The position numbers and the translations under genes were made by a program. From Pseudomonadota bacterium (lineage in GTDB: Bacteria > Pseudomonadota > Gammaproteobacteria > Burkholderiales > Burkholderiaceae_F), in assembly GCA_021825945.1 (NCBI GenBank), contig JAKAFN010000002.1, forward strand, positions 353,915 to 417,914: a DNA stretch of 64,000 nucleotides. Reading direction: 5' to 3'. Below are positions 16,980-26,486 of the stretch, piece after piece. Below the pieces are notes generated by a model. It was not told the origin of the DNA. It made no database searches and saw nothing but the letters and a program-made list of their open reading frames with translations. How positions within the stretch are numbered: position 1 is the stretch's first letter; every line of letters begins with the position of its first letter.

Positions 16980-17363
16980 TCATGGCAGATTGCGCGATTG
17001 CGCGGCGGTCATGGGCATCAGGTTCCGGTTGAGGTGGTACATGATCCAGGTCGATCCGGTGAGCAGAATGAACACCAGAATCGCGGTGAAGATCAGCGCC
17101 ATCAGGTTCCAGCCGTTTTCGGAGTGCCCGTTCATGTGCAGGAAATACCGCATGTGGACGACGATCTGCACCAGGGCCAGGGCGAGCAGCACGATGATCC
17201 GCGTGTTGGTGTCGGCGATGTGCTGGCTCATGACCAGCCAGAATGCAATCGCCGTGAGAAGCGCCGACAGGACGAATCCCGTGGCGTAGCCCCGGAAGGT
17301 GACCCGTTCGGGGTCCATCCCCGGCTTCTGCCCGGGGCGGGAATGTCCTGCAGTTTCGCTCAT
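16980..17363 (-). CDS. cyoD: cytochrome bo3 quinol oxidase subunit IV
   Basis: 127 residues with three transmembrane helices; family blocks include RGYATGFVLSALLTAIAF, QIVVHMRYFLHM and ENGWNLMALIFTAIL. CyoD assists assembly of the copper site in subunit I. The start at 17363 overlaps the cyoC stop by ATGA. It is the last gene of the oxidase operon. Confidence 0.93.
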   Translation of the reverse strand: MSETAGHSRPGQKPGMDPERVTFRGYATGFVLSALLTAIAFWLVMSQHIADTNTRIIVLLALALVQIVVHMRYFLHMNGHSENGWNLMALIFTAILVFILLTGSTWIMYHLNRNLMPMTAAQSRNLP

Positions 17364-17980
17364 GGCAGAACGCCGATCAGATATACGAAAGTGAAAACGC
17401 CGACCCAGACGACGTCGAGAAAGTGCCAGAACAAGGACAGGCACATCACGCGGCGGCGGTTTGCCTCGATCAGGCCGTGGCGGCCGACCTGGATCAGGAG
17501 CGTGGCGAGCCATACGAGGCCGAATGTCACGTGCAGCCCATGCGTTCCGACCAAGGCAAAAAAGGACGATAGGAATGCGCTGCGTCCGGGGCCGGCGCCG
17601 TCGGCGATCAGTCGCGAAAACTCCCGCAGTTCGATGCCGACGAATCCCGCGCCCAGCAGTCCCGTGCACGCCAACCATGTCAGCGTTCCGGTGCGGGAGC
17701 CGGCCTGCATCCGCAAGACCGAAATACCGTAGGTGATCGAGGACAGCAACAGCAGGGTCGTGTCGACGGCAACCGTGGGCAGATCGAACACCTGGGCGCC
17801 GGTCGGTCCACCGCCGTAGTGCCGGCCCAGCACGCCGTAGCACGCGAACAGCGCGGCGAACAGCAGGCAATCGCTCATCAGGTAGACCCAGAATCCCAGA
17901 AGGGTGCTGTCGGGTGCGCGCACCGCTTCGGTAAGGTGGTATCGCGACGCCGCGGCGGCGTTGGCGGAAGGATCAGGCAT
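17360..17980 (-). CDS. cyoC: cytochrome bo3 quinol oxidase subunit III
   Basis: 206 residues, five transmembrane helices. Blocks such as [31 protein letters not shown] and [20 protein letters not shown] are those of heme-copper oxidase subunit III of the CyoC type. It overlaps the cyoB 3' end by 8 bases and cyoD by 4. No metal centre is expected. Confidence 0.94.
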   Translation of the reverse strand: MPDPSANAAAASRYHLTEAVRAPDSTLLGFWVYLMSDCLLFAALFACYGVLGRHYGGGPTGAQVFDLPTVAVDTTLLLLSSITYGISVLRMQAGSRTGTLTWLACTGLLGAGFVGIELREFSRLIADGAGPGRSAFLSSFFALVGTHGLHVTFGLVWLATLLIQVGRHGLIEANRRRVMCLSLFWHFLDVVWVGVFTFVYLIGVLP

Positions 17981-19976
17981 GTTCGGCGCGCATCGAGGTC
18001 CGTCGGCGCTCGCGATTCGCGATCTCGATCGCGGAGAGGGAGAATCCGTCGTCGTAGCGGAAGGTATGGCGGATGGTGGCGAGGACGAGCGCAGCGAATG
18101 CGAGTCCGGCCATCAGCCACATGTGCCAGATCAGGCCGAACGCACAGACGGCGCTGAGCGTAGCCAGGATGAATCCGGTCGCGGTGTTGCGCGGCAAGTG
18201 GATCGGAATGAACCCGTCGGTGGGGCGCGCGTAGCCGTGCTGTTTCATGTCGTGCCAAGCATCCTTGTCGTGCACCCGGGGGATGAAGGCAAAGTTGTAG
18301 GGCGGCGGGGGCGACGCCGTGGACCATTCCAGCGTTCGCCCGTCCCATGGGTCGCCGGTGTGATCGCGCAATCGGTCGCGATTGCGGTATCCCATCACGA
18401 TGCTGAGCAGGAAACTCCCGATTCCCAGGAAAATCAAACCGGTGCCGAAGGCGGCGACCTCGAACCAGATCTGTAGCGAAGGATCGTCGAAGTGGCTGAG
18501 TCGGCGGGTGATTCCCATCAGCCCGAGGGCGTAGAGCGGCACGAACGCGAAGTAGAACCCGACCAGCCAGAACCAGAACGAGAGTTTTCCAAGGAAGGGG
18601 TCGAGGCGAAAGCCGAAGGCCTTCGGGAACCAGTATGTGATGCCGGCCATGCTGCCGAACACCACTCCCCCGATGATGACGTTATGAAAGTGCGCGACCA
18701 GGAAGAGGCTGTTGTGCAGGATGAAGTCAGCCGGGGGGACTGCCAGCAGTACGCCGGTCATTCCGCCGACCACGAAGGTGATCAGGAAGCCCGTCGTCCA
18801 GAGCATCGGCACTTCGTAACGAATTCGGCCGCGGTACATGGTGAACATCCAGTTGAAGACCTTGGCGCCGGTGGGAATCGCAATGATCATCGTCGCAATT
18901 CCGAAAAATGCGTTGACACTGGCCCCGGACCCCATGGTGAAGAAGTGGTGCAGCCAGACCAGATAGGAGAGCACGGTGATGACGACGCTGGCATAGACCA
19001 TGGATGCGTAGCCGAACAGCCGTTTTCCGCAAAACGTGGCCACGACTTCGGAAAACACTCCGAACACCGGTAGAACTAGGATGTAGACCTCAGGGTGGCC
19101 CCAGATCCAGATCAGGTTGACGTACATCATCGGGCTGCCACCGCTGCCACTGGTGAAGAAATGGGTTCCGACGTAGCGATCGAGGGCCAGCAGCGCCAGG
19201 CATGCGGTCAAGACCGGGAACGCCGCGACGATCAGGATGTTGGAACAGAGGGCGGTCCAGGTGAACACCGGCATCCGCATCAAGTCCATTCCGGGTGCAC
19301 GCATCTTGACGATCGTGGCGATCATGTTGACGCCGGACAGCAAGGATCCGACGCCCGCTACCTGGAGGGACCAGATGTAATAGTCGACCCCGACATCGGG
19401 GCTGTATGCCGGTTCCGATAGTGGCGGATACGCCAGCCAGCCGGTGCGAGCGAAGTTTCCGACGAACAGCGAGAGCATGATCAGCACCGCTCCGAATGCG
19501 GTCATCCAGAAGCTGAAGTTGTTGAGGAATGGGAATGCCACGTCGCGCGCACCGATCTGGAGCGGGACGACGAAATTCATCAGGCCGACGACGAAGGGCA
19601 TGGCTACGAAGAAGATCATGATCACGCCGTGGGCGGTGAAGATCTGGTCGTAGTGGTATGGCGGCAGGTAGCCGGCCGAACTCCCGAAGGAGATCGCCTG
19701 TTGGATGCGCATCATGATCGCGTCGCTGAACCCCCGCAGCAGCATGATCAGACCCAGTGCGACGTACATCACGCCGATCCGCTTGTGGTCGGTGCTGGTG
19801 ATCCAGTCGCGCCAGAGCGGGCCCCAGGCGCGGAAATAGGTCAACGTCACCAGAACCGCGATGGCGCCGAGCGCGACCACCGCGAACGTGCCGACGAGGA
19901 TCGGCTCATGGTAGGGAATCGCATCGAGACTCAGGCGACCGAGCAGAAGCCGCTGCATATCGCTCGATCCGTTCAT
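17973..19976 (-). CDS. cyoB: cytochrome bo3 quinol oxidase subunit I
   Basis: 667 residues (E. coli CyoB has 663). Catalytic subunit of a proton-pumping quinol oxidase, about 15 membrane helices. Heme b ligand His lies in IFTAHGVIM; CuB ligands in [13 protein letters not shown] (with the cross-linked Tyr) and WLHHFFTMG; heme o and low-spin heme ligands in LVAHFHNV. The proton-channel loop [19 protein letters not shown] is present. The ATG at 19976 overlaps the cyoA stop by ATGA; a long upstream frame continuation is antisense noise. Confidence 0.96.
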   Translation of the reverse strand: MNGSSDMQRLLLGRLSLDAIPYHEPILVGTFAVVALGAIAVLVTLTYFRAWGPLWRDWITSTDHKRIGVMYVALGLIMLLRGFSDAIMMRIQQAISFGSSAGYLPPYHYDQIFTAHGVIMIFFVAMPFVVGLMNFVVPLQIGARDVAFPFLNNFSFWMTAFGAVLIMLSLFVGNFARTGWLAYPPLSEPAYSPDVGVDYYIWSLQVAGVGSLLSGVNMIATIVKMRAPGMDLMRMPVFTWTALCSNILIVAAFPVLTACLALLALDRYVGTHFFTSGSGGSPMMYVNLIWIWGHPEVYILVLPVFGVFSEVVATFCGKRLFGYASMVYASVVITVLSYLVWLHHFFTMGSGASVNAFFGIATMIIAIPTGAKVFNWMFTMYRGRIRYEVPMLWTTGFLITFVVGGMTGVLLAVPPADFILHNSLFLVAHFHNVIIGGVVFGSMAGITYWFPKAFGFRLDPFLGKLSFWFWLVGFYFAFVPLYALGLMGITRRLSHFDDPSLQIWFEVAAFGTGLIFLGIGSFLLSIVMGYRNRDRLRDHTGDPWDGRTLEWSTASPPPPYNFAFIPRVHDKDAWHDMKQHGYARPTDGFIPIHLPRNTATGFILATLSAVCAFGLIWHMWLMAGLAFAALVLATIRHTFRYDDGFSLSAIEIANRERRRTSMRAEHA

Positions 19977-20923
19977 CGCGCGGCTCCGAGGGGCATCGAG
20001 GCGGCCGCGCGCGACGGGGACGCGCCGGTCGTGGGCGGGCAGGATCGACGCGACGCGATACAGCGGTCGACGATGGATTGGAACATCGCCGGGTCGATCG
20101 TCCCGTAGCGGCGGACCGGATCGGCGATGCTCGGCCGAACCAGACGCAGATACGCCGCGCGGTCGAGGCGGGCGGGGGCATCGCGATTTCGCTGGATCCA
20201 CTGCGCGAACTGTGCGGCGGACATCCCCAGGAACCGAAATTCCATATGGGAGAACCCGGCCCCGCTATAGCTCGAGGAGAAGCCGCGGAAGTTGCCTGGA
20301 CGATTGACGACTGCGTTGAGTTCGGAGCGCATGCCGGGCATGGCGTAGATCTGACCCGCCAGCGCGGGGACGAAGAACGCGTTCATCACCGATTCGGAGG
20401 TGATCCGGAAACGGATCGGCACGTCGACCGGCGCCGCCGCTTCGTTTACCACGGCGACGCCTTGTTCCGGATAGATGAACAGCCATTTCCAGTCGAGCGC
20501 GACCACGTCGACGATCAACGGGCGGGTGTCGGCGGCGACGGTTCGGTTGGCGTCGATGCGGTGCAGGGGGCGGAATGGGTCGAGCGTGTGGCTGCCGATC
20601 CAGGTGAGTGCGCCCAGCGCAATGACGATCAGCAACGGGGCCGCCCAGATCGCAAGTTCCAGGTGCAGGGAACGATCCCAGTCCGGGCGATAGTCGGCAT
20701 CGGCGTTCGATTGCCGATAGTGCCAAGCGAAGAACAGCGTCAGGAGGATCACCGGGATGATGATCAGCAGCATCAGCAGCGTGGAGGTCACCACCAAGCG
20801 GCTTTGCTGGTGGGCGATGTACCCCGCAGCGTCGAACACGGTGCGGTGACATCCGCAAAGTAGCGCGGAGGCGATCGTGGCGGCGCCGCCGCGCAGACGC
20901 CGAAGTCGCAGGAAATAGACCAT
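19973..20923 (-). CDS. cyoA: cytochrome bo3 quinol oxidase subunit II
   Basis: 316 residues (E. coli 315). An N-terminal lipoprotein-type signal ends in LLCGC (lipid Cys expected near residue 25), followed by two transmembrane helices and a cupredoxin domain. Blocks [32 protein letters not shown] and [10 protein letters not shown] match CyoA. The CuA cysteines and histidines of cytochrome c oxidases are missing, so it is a quinol oxidase subunit. First gene of cyoABCD; divergent from an MFS gene across 210 bases that should hold both promoters, though I could not pick a convincing one. Confidence 0.94.
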   Translation of the reverse strand: MVYFLRLRRLRGGAATIASALLCGCHRTVFDAAGYIAHQQSRLVVTSTLLMLLIIIPVILLTLFFAWHYRQSNADADYRPDWDRSLHLELAIWAAPLLIVIALGALTWIGSHTLDPFRPLHRIDANRTVAADTRPLIVDVVALDWKWLFIYPEQGVAVVNEAAAPVDVPIRFRITSESVMNAFFVPALAGQIYAMPGMRSELNAVVNRPGNFRGFSSSYSGAGFSHMEFRFLGMSAAQFAQWIQRNRDAPARLDRAAYLRLVRPSIADPVRRYGTIDPAMFQSIVDRCIASRRSCPPTTGASPSRAAASMPLGAAR

Positions 20924-21133
20924 GGTGCCGTGGTTGATATCTGGGCCCGGCGAAGCATCCATAATAGGACGGTCGAATATGCAGCAGCGATTACCGAACG
21001 GTGGCATGACGTCGCTGTGCGGCACGGAAAACATCCCTTCCTTCTCTTGCGCTTGCGGGAATAGCGTGTCATCCATTTTCCGAAAGCTCAATAAGGGATT
21101 CCCGTCGAATCTTCCGGAGTCTCGGAGAATCGG

Positions 21134-22459
21134 ATGAATATCAGTCGAACGATGGACGGATCCGTGCCGGATCGCGGTTTTCCCGAAATGGTCGATGGGC
21201 GGGGGGACGCCCTGTCGCCGGATGAGATCGCAATCGGGGTCTTGATCGGACGGATCTCGGAGTATTTCGACTACTTCGTCTACGGGTTCGCGTCGGTACT
21301 GGTGTTCCCATCCGTTTTCTTTCCGTTCGAGCGCCCGCTCGAGGGGACCCTGTGGTCGTTCACGGTGTTTTCTTTCGCATTCATCGCGCGACCGATCGGT
21401 TCTCTGGTGTTCCTGGAGATGCAGCGACGGCACGGACGGGGCGCAAAGTTGGTCACCGCGCTGGTCTTGCTCGGAGCCTCCACGGCGGGGATCGCCTTTC
21501 TTCCCGGTTATGTCGTACTGGGTCATTGGTCGTATGTCCTTCTGGCGGCGTTTCGCACCGGCCAGGGGTTTGCGCTGGGCGGCGCATGGGATGGGCTGCC
21601 GTCGCTGCTGGCGCTCAGCGCACCGCCGAAGCATCGCGGCTGGTATGCGATGACCGGCCAGCTCGGCGCGCCCATCGGATTCATCGTCGCTTGCGGCCTG
21701 TTCGCCTTTCTGCACCACTCGTTGCGACCTGCCGACTTTCTCGACTGGGGCTGGCGATATCCGTTCTTCGTCGCGTTCGCCGTCAACGTGGTCACGTTGT
21801 TCGCGCGCTTGCGTCTCGTGATGACGGGCGAGTTCCAGGCGCTTTTCGCGGAGCGGGAACTGCACCCCGAAAAGGCCGGGGTGCTATTGCGCGAACAGGG
21901 GTATGTGGTGATCCTGGGTGCGTTCGGCGCGTTGGCAAGCTACGCGCTCTTCCATCTCGTCACGGTATTTCCGCTGTCGTGGATCGTGCTCTATCCACGG
22001 CAGTCGATCAGTCGGTTTTTCTTGGTCGAAATGCTCGGCGCCGTGCTGGGTGCGGCGGGCATGATCCTCTCGGGGGCCATTGCCGACCGGATCGGACGCC
22101 GCAACACGCTGGCCGTGCTGACGCTTTTCATTGCGTTGTTCAGTGGTTTCGTCCCCCGGCTCCTGGGGGGGGAGTCTTTGGGGCAGGACGTCTTTCTGTT
22201 GGTCGGTTTTTCGCTGCTGGGCATGTCATACGGCCAAGCCGCTGGTTCGATGAACGACTGGTTTGCACCCCGGTTCCGCTATACCGGCGCGGCCTTGACC
22301 TCCGACCTCGCCTGGCTCATCGGGGCGGGTTTTGCGCCCGTTGTGGCATTGGGTCTGTCGGCGCATTTCGGCCTGGGCTACGTCAGCCTGTATCTGCTCT
22401 CCGGAGCCGTGTGTACACTGGCGGCGCTGGCGATCGGCCACCGGATGCGCCGCGGTTGA
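21134..22459 (+). CDS. MFS transporter, metabolite:H+ symporter type
   Basis: 441 residues with 12 predicted transmembrane helices and a 30-residue hydrophilic N-terminus. IGRISEYFDYFVYGFASVLVF matches the first helix of the MHS (ProP/ShiA/KgtP) family, ARPIGSLVF the second; the cytoplasmic motif between helices 8 and 9 is GAIADRIGRRNTL. An MFS gene divergent from cyoA is a recurring arrangement in betaproteobacteria. The substrate, likely a small carboxylate or osmolyte, cannot be told. A GGAG site lies about 8 bases before the ATG. Confidence 0.85.
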   Translation: MNISRTMDGSVPDRGFPEMVDGRGDALSPDEIAIGVLIGRISEYFDYFVYGFASVLVFPSVFFPFERPLEGTLWSFTVFSFAFIARPIGSLVFLEMQRRHGRGAKLVTALVLLGASTAGIAFLPGYVVLGHWSYVLLAAFRTGQGFALGGAWDGLPSLLALSAPPKHRGWYAMTGQLGAPIGFIVACGLFAFLHHSLRPADFLDWGWRYPFFVAFAVNVVTLFARLRLVMTGEFQALFAERELHPEKAGVLLREQGYVVILGAFGALASYALFHLVTVFPLSWIVLYPRQSISRFFLVEMLGAVLGAAGMILSGAIADRIGRRNTLAVLTLFIALFSGFVPRLLGGESLGQDVFLLVGFSLLGMSYGQAAGSMNDWFAPRFRYTGAALTSDLAWLIGAGFAPVVALGLSAHFGLGYVSLYLLSGAVCTLAALAIGHRMRRG

Positions 22460-22686
22460 CCGGGCGGTGGCATTTTCCCGGCCATTTCGGCCCCGGGGGA
22501 GCACCTCGGCGTCGGCCCGGCCGGCTTTCCACGCTGGGTTTCCCTTGCTTCTTGCGGGGTATGTCCGGTTACTCACTCCGGGGGGGTTCCGCGTGGGGCG
22601 TTTTCGTCCTACGCTCCGGGGCCATCCGCCGGCGGGGCTGTTGCGCCGAGTTGCGAAACCATATTGAAGACCTCGAGGAGCGTTTC

Positions 22687-23685
22687 ATGCGTGTTCCCCT
22701 GTTCTCCCATGCGCCGCGCAGTCTTTCCGTTCTGGCTGCCGTCTGCATCCTGTTCGGTGCGACCGCGGCATCGGCGGCGACGCCGAGTTCGGCGGAGCGG
22801 TTCTTCCCGCCGTGGAGCCATGGGGAGAACAATCCCGTGCCGGTGGCGCAACGCGGCCTGAACTTCACGGTCCCGGAAGTCGACAACCTGCCCGACTTCC
22901 ATGGTAATCCGATGACCGCCCGGCTCACGATCTTCGTCGGCGGCAACTACTATTTCGCGATGGCACCGCTCGTGGCAGAGTTCGAGAAGGAGCACCCCGA
23001 GTTCCGCGGCAAGATCTATTACGAAACGATTCCTCCCGGCCTGCTTGCTGACCAGATTCGGAAAGGCGGCACGATCACCGTCGGCAACATGACCTGGACG
23101 GCGCATGCCGACGTCTATGCCGCCGGGATGCGGCGCGTGAAGCAGATGATCGCCGACGGCTACGCCAGCGGGCCGGCGGTTCCCTACGTCACCAACACGC
23201 TCACCATCATGGTGCCCAAGGGGAACCCCGCGCACGTAGGCAAACTCGCCGATCTCGGCAAGCCGGGGGTGCGTCTCGTCATGCCGAATCCCGCGTTCGA
23301 AGGCATCGGTCGGCAGATCACGGAGGCGCTGCACAAGGCCGGCGGTGCGGCCCTGGTTGCGGCGGTATACGACACCAAGGTAAAGAATGGGGAGACCCTT
23401 CTGACCCATATCCACCATCGTCAATCCCCCTTGTACCTGATGCTCGGCCGCGCTCAGGCGGGCGTGACGTGGCAATCCGAGGCGATTTTCCAGGAGGAGG
23501 CCGGCAACCCGATCAGTCGAGTGGATATTCCTTCTGCCGAGAATGTGACGGCCATTTACGCCGCGACCGTGCTCAATCGGGCGCCGCATCGGAAGGCCGG
23601 TCGGATGTGGGTCGATTTTCTCCGCTCGCCCAAGGCGCTGGCGGTTTTCGAGCATTACGGATTCAAGGCATACAAGGGACAGTGA
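22687..23685 (+). CDS. periplasmic substrate-binding protein without transporter partners
   Basis: 332 residues: a signal peptide (about 1-30, ending ATAASAA) and a type-II periplasmic binding fold similar to molybdate/sulfate binding proteins (LTIFVGGNYYFAMAPLVAEFEKEHP; VPYVTNTLTIMVPKGNP; AGVTWQSEAIFQEE; GRMWVDFLRSPKALAVFEHYGF). No ABC permease or ATPase gene is adjacent. The next genes encode a DsrE protein and a pentaheme cytochrome, so it may deliver an oxyanion or sulfur compound to them rather than to a transporter. GAGGAG lies 6 bases before the ATG. The upstream 227 bases (22460-22686) show no gene. Confidence 0.8.
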   Translation: MRVPLFSHAPRSLSVLAAVCILFGATAASAATPSSAERFFPPWSHGENNPVPVAQRGLNFTVPEVDNLPDFHGNPMTARLTIFVGGNYYFAMAPLVAEFEKEHPEFRGKIYYETIPPGLLADQIRKGGTITVGNMTWTAHADVYAAGMRRVKQMIADGYASGPAVPYVTNTLTIMVPKGNPAHVGKLADLGKPGVRLVMPNPAFEGIGRQITEALHKAGGAALVAAVYDTKVKNGETLLTHIHHRQSPLYLMLGRAQAGVTWQSEAIFQEEAGNPISRVDIPSAENVTAIYAATVLNRAPHRKAGRMWVDFLRSPKALAVFEHYGFKAYKGQ

Positions 23686-23763
23686 CGGCAAGGGGACGTG
23701 GCGGTACGCGCGGTCCGCCTCAATCCGGGTTTTCGTGAAACGCGTTCATCGTGAGGAGGAGCA

Positions 23764-24270
23764 ATGGTGTTGAAGCGAAAGTGGTTGTCGGTGGCGTCGA
23801 CGGCGGCGCTGGTTTCGGTGGCATGCGTGTTCGGCAGTCCCGCCATCGCGGCAGATGCCGGGCATTCCGGATATGTGAAGCCGCATATCACCCACGCGAA
23901 ATATGGCCTGATGCGTCTCGTCGTGCCGCTCACCACGGACAACGTGAAGGTTCAGGGCAAGAAATTGCGTAACATCCAGAACGGATTGGATGCGGCGCGT
24001 GATTGGGGTGGCAAGTTCAAGGTGAAGGTCGTGCTCTACGCCAAGGGCCTGTCCCTGCTGGAAAACCCCGCGCCGGCATTCAAGACGGAAATCGACAAGT
24101 TGCGCTCCCAAGGCGTGCGCTTCGAGATCTGCAACAACTCGCTGCGCGAGCAGAACGTCAACTTCCATTCGCTGTACGGCGTAAAGGATGCGGACATCGT
24201 CCCGTCGGGCTTTGCCGAGGTCGTGTATCTGCAGCAGAAGCGGGGCTATTCGGTCGATCCGGTCAACTGA
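23764..24270 (+). CDS. periplasmic DsrE-family protein
   Basis: 168 residues with a signal peptide (about 1-30, SPAIAA). The mature part has the DsrE/DsrF fold signature: LRNIQNGLDAARDWG, KVKVVLYAKGLSLL, then LRSQGVRFEICNNSLREQN with Cys123, the only cysteine of the mature protein and the position that carries persulfide in cytoplasmic DsrE/TusD proteins. A GAGGAGGAG stretch directly precedes the ATG. It sits between the binding protein and the TsdA-like cytochrome, so a role as a periplasmic sulfur carrier is plausible. Confidence 0.85.
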   Translation: MVLKRKWLSVASTAALVSVACVFGSPAIAADAGHSGYVKPHITHAKYGLMRLVVPLTTDNVKVQGKKLRNIQNGLDAARDWGGKFKVKVVLYAKGLSLLENPAPAFKTEIDKLRSQGVRFEICNNSLREQNVNFHSLYGVKDADIVPSGFAEVVYLQQKRGYSVDPVN

Positions 24271-24286
24271 TCCGGAGCGATTTTTC

Positions 24287-24312
24287 CCCTCTCCCGCGCA
24301 TGCGGGAGAGGG
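24287..24312. repeat. REP-like palindrome with 11-base stem
   Basis: CCCTCTCCCGC pairs perfectly with GCGGGAGAGGG around a GCAT loop. Elements of this type are scattered between genes in many proteobacteria. It lies in the 55-base gap between the DsrE and cytochrome genes, close to the cytochrome ribosome-binding region, so it could reduce read-through or stabilise the upstream mRNA. T-residues precede rather than follow it, so it is not a standard terminator. Confidence 0.6.
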
Positions 24313-24325
24313 ATGAAGATATGAG

Positions 24326-26407
24326 ATGGCAATGATGCGTGTCGGGGGCGGGGTCGTGCGGATTTCCGGAAATGGCGTTTGGCGGGCGAGGGTCGCCCTT
24401 TTTGCATTGGTAGGCCTGACGCCTTGGTTTGCCGCCGCCGCGGATGGATCCGCGGGGGGCACCACGGAAGATGCTGCGCTCATCCAGCGCGGCGCGTATC
24501 TCGCGCGCCTGGGCGACTGCGTCGCCTGTCATACGGCTCCCGGCGGCGCGCCCATGGCCGGCGGGTTGGCGATGAACACGCCGTTCGGCGTGCTGTATTC
24601 CACCAACATCACCCCGGACAAGGAAACGGGGATCGGCAATTACACGTTTGCGCAGTTCGATCGGGCGGTGCGGGAGGGGGTCGACGACGACGGCGACAAC
24701 CTGTATCCGGCGATGCCCTATCCGTCGTTCGCCAAGACATCCGCGGGCGACATGCGCGCGCTGTATGCCTATTTCCTCCACGGCGTAACGCCGGTGCACC
24801 GGCCCAACGAGACCAATCACCTCGAGTGGCCGTTCAGCATGCGCATCGGCATGAAGTTCTGGAATATGGCGTTCCTCGACACGACCCCGTACCAGGCCGA
24901 CCCTGGGAAGTCCGCGGAATGGAATCGCGGCGCGTACATCGTGCAGGGCCTTGGACACTGCGGCACCTGCCACACCCCGCGCGGCGTCGGGTTTCAGGAG
25001 AAAGCGATGGACCAGAGCGGCGGTGCCGGCCGAGACTATCTTGGCGGCGCTGCGATCGACAACTGGTACGCACCCAGCCTGCGCGATTTGGGTACGCCGC
25101 AGGACATCGCCCGTTTCCTTCAGACGGGGCGAAATCCGCACACGGCGGCCTACGGACCGATGACCGAGGTCGTGCATCACAGTTCGCAGCATTTCACCGA
25201 TGCCGATCTGGGTGCCGTGGCTGACTATCTCGCTTCCCTGTCGTCCGCGCCGGCGGAGATGCCGGTGACGCCGGCGCCCGCGGAAGCGGAGCATCGCTTG
25301 TACGGAACCGCGGGCGGCCTCGGCTACGTGCAGTTCTGTTCCGTGTGCCATCAGCTCGACGGCAATGGTGCCGGGGACATTTTCCCGCCGCTCGCCGCCA
25401 ATTCCTCAGTGGTGTCGACGGATCCGGCTTCGGTCGTCCATGTGATGTTGAGCGGCTGGCGATCGGCGCAGACGCAGCGTTTCCCGCGACAGTTCGCGAT
25501 GCCGTCGTTTGCCGCGCTGTCCGATGCGGAACTGGCGCAGATCGTCAATTTCGTCCGTACGAGCTGGGGCAATCACGCGCCTCCGGTCACCGCCGACGAT
25601 GTCGCCAAGTTGCGCGGAGCCATCGACCTGCCTGCCGCGAAGCCGTCGAAGTTCGTCATGCCGCGGTTCGCGGCGATGTTGGGTAGGCCGGACTCCGCGC
25701 AGTTGATCTATGGCATGCGGTTGATGCTCGACACCAAGAATCTGCTGCCGCACAACGTCGGTGACGCCCTCACCTGCGCGAGCTGCCATCTCGACAACGG
25801 CACCGCGGCGCATGCTTCGCCCCTGGTCGGGCTCAGCGCCGTGTTCCCCGCCTATTCGCCGCGGGCAGGCAAGGTCATCGACTTCAAGGCCCGCATCAAC
25901 GGCTGCATGCTGCGCTCGATGAACGGGGTGGCGTTGGACCGCGATTCGCGGGAAATGAATGCGATGATCGCCTTCGTCGATTGGATGAAGGGAGACGCGG
26001 TGCGCGGCCAGCCGATCCCCGGCCGCGGCACGACGAAAATCTCCCACGCGATCGTCCCCGACCCGGTCCATGGCAAGCGCGTCTACCATGAGCAGTGCGC
26101 GGCATGCCATGGCGACGATGGCGAGGGCATGCGACGCGCCGACGGCAGCTATGTCTTCCCGCCGCTCTGGGGTGACCACAGCTATAACATCGGCGCCGGG
26201 ATGGCGCGCACCTACAAGGCCGCAGGTTTCATCCGGGTCAACATGCCGGTGGGGAACACCCTCGATTTCCCGTTGGGCCGAGGCGGTTTGACCGACCAGG
26301 AGGCGGTGGATGTCGCGCAATATTTCACGCACATGCCGCGCCCGGATTTCGCCGGAAAGATTCATGATTGGCCGAATCGCGCGCATCCGAGCGATGCACG
26401 GTACTGA
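24326..26407 (+). CDS. pentaheme c-type cytochrome: tri-heme dehydrogenase-type domain fused to TsdA-like thiosulfate dehydrogenase
   Basis: 693 residues with a signal peptide (about 1-39). Five CxxCH heme motifs: 65-69, 212-216, 338-342, 484-488 and 591-595. The first three, with TPFGVLYSTNITPD and CGTCHTPRG, match the tri-heme cytochrome subunit of membrane alcohol/gluconate dehydrogenases. The last two (after about 440) match TsdA: LPHNVGDALTCASCH, PLVGLSAVFPAYSPR and INGCMLRSMNG, where Cys527 is at the position of the unusual Cys heme ligand of thiosulfate dehydrogenase. So one chain carries the presumed active site and its own heme wire. The reaction is probably thiosulfate/tetrathionate redox in the periplasm, by inference. 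ATG at 24326; 24332 and 24335 are alternatives. Confidence 0.85.
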   Translation: MAMMRVGGGVVRISGNGVWRARVALFALVGLTPWFAAAADGSAGGTTEDAALIQRGAYLARLGDCVACHTAPGGAPMAGGLAMNTPFGVLYSTNITPDKETGIGNYTFAQFDRAVREGVDDDGDNLYPAMPYPSFAKTSAGDMRALYAYFLHGVTPVHRPNETNHLEWPFSMRIGMKFWNMAFLDTTPYQADPGKSAEWNRGAYIVQGLGHCGTCHTPRGVGFQEKAMDQSGGAGRDYLGGAAIDNWYAPSLRDLGTPQDIARFLQTGRNPHTAAYGPMTEVVHHSSQHFTDADLGAVADYLASLSSAPAEMPVTPAPAEAEHRLYGTAGGLGYVQFCSVCHQLDGNGAGDIFPPLAANSSVVSTDPASVVHVMLSGWRSAQTQRFPRQFAMPSFAALSDAELAQIVNFVRTSWGNHAPPVTADDVAKLRGAIDLPAAKPSKFVMPRFAAMLGRPDSAQLIYGMRLMLDTKNLLPHNVGDALTCASCHLDNGTAAHASPLVGLSAVFPAYSPRAGKVIDFKARINGCMLRSMNGVALDRDSREMNAMIAFVDWMKGDAVRGQPIPGRGTTKISHAIVPDPVHGKRVYHEQCAACHGDDGEGMRRADGSYVFPPLWGDHSYNIGAGMARTYKAAGFIRVNMPVGNTLDFPLGRGGLTDQEAVDVAQYFTHMPRPDFAGKIHDWPNRAHPSDARY

Positions 26408-26434
26408 GTTCCGGCCGTCCTTTGGGCCGTACAT

Positions 26435-26456
26435 CCCGACCCCGACGGGGGTCGGG
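26435..26456 (+). terminator. hairpin after the pentaheme cytochrome gene
   Basis: CCCGACCCC pairs with GGGGTCGGG (9 bases) around a GACG loop, 28 bases after the cytochrome stop. No T-run follows. It may partly terminate or protect the cytochrome mRNA and separate its expression from the CopD-like gene. Confidence 0.45.
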
Positions 26457-26486
26457 TGCCGATCCGGTCATCGGTAGCGTCGCCGC

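Noticed and set aside
21352..22686. Long plus-strand frame running through the MFS gene into the binding protein
   Set aside because: The upstream part is an out-of-frame reading of the MFS gene; the signal peptide at 22687 with its own ribosome-binding site defines the real start.
24281..24312. T-run plus hairpin as a minus-strand terminator
   Set aside because: On the minus strand the hairpin would be followed by A residues, not U, and no minus-strand gene ends there.
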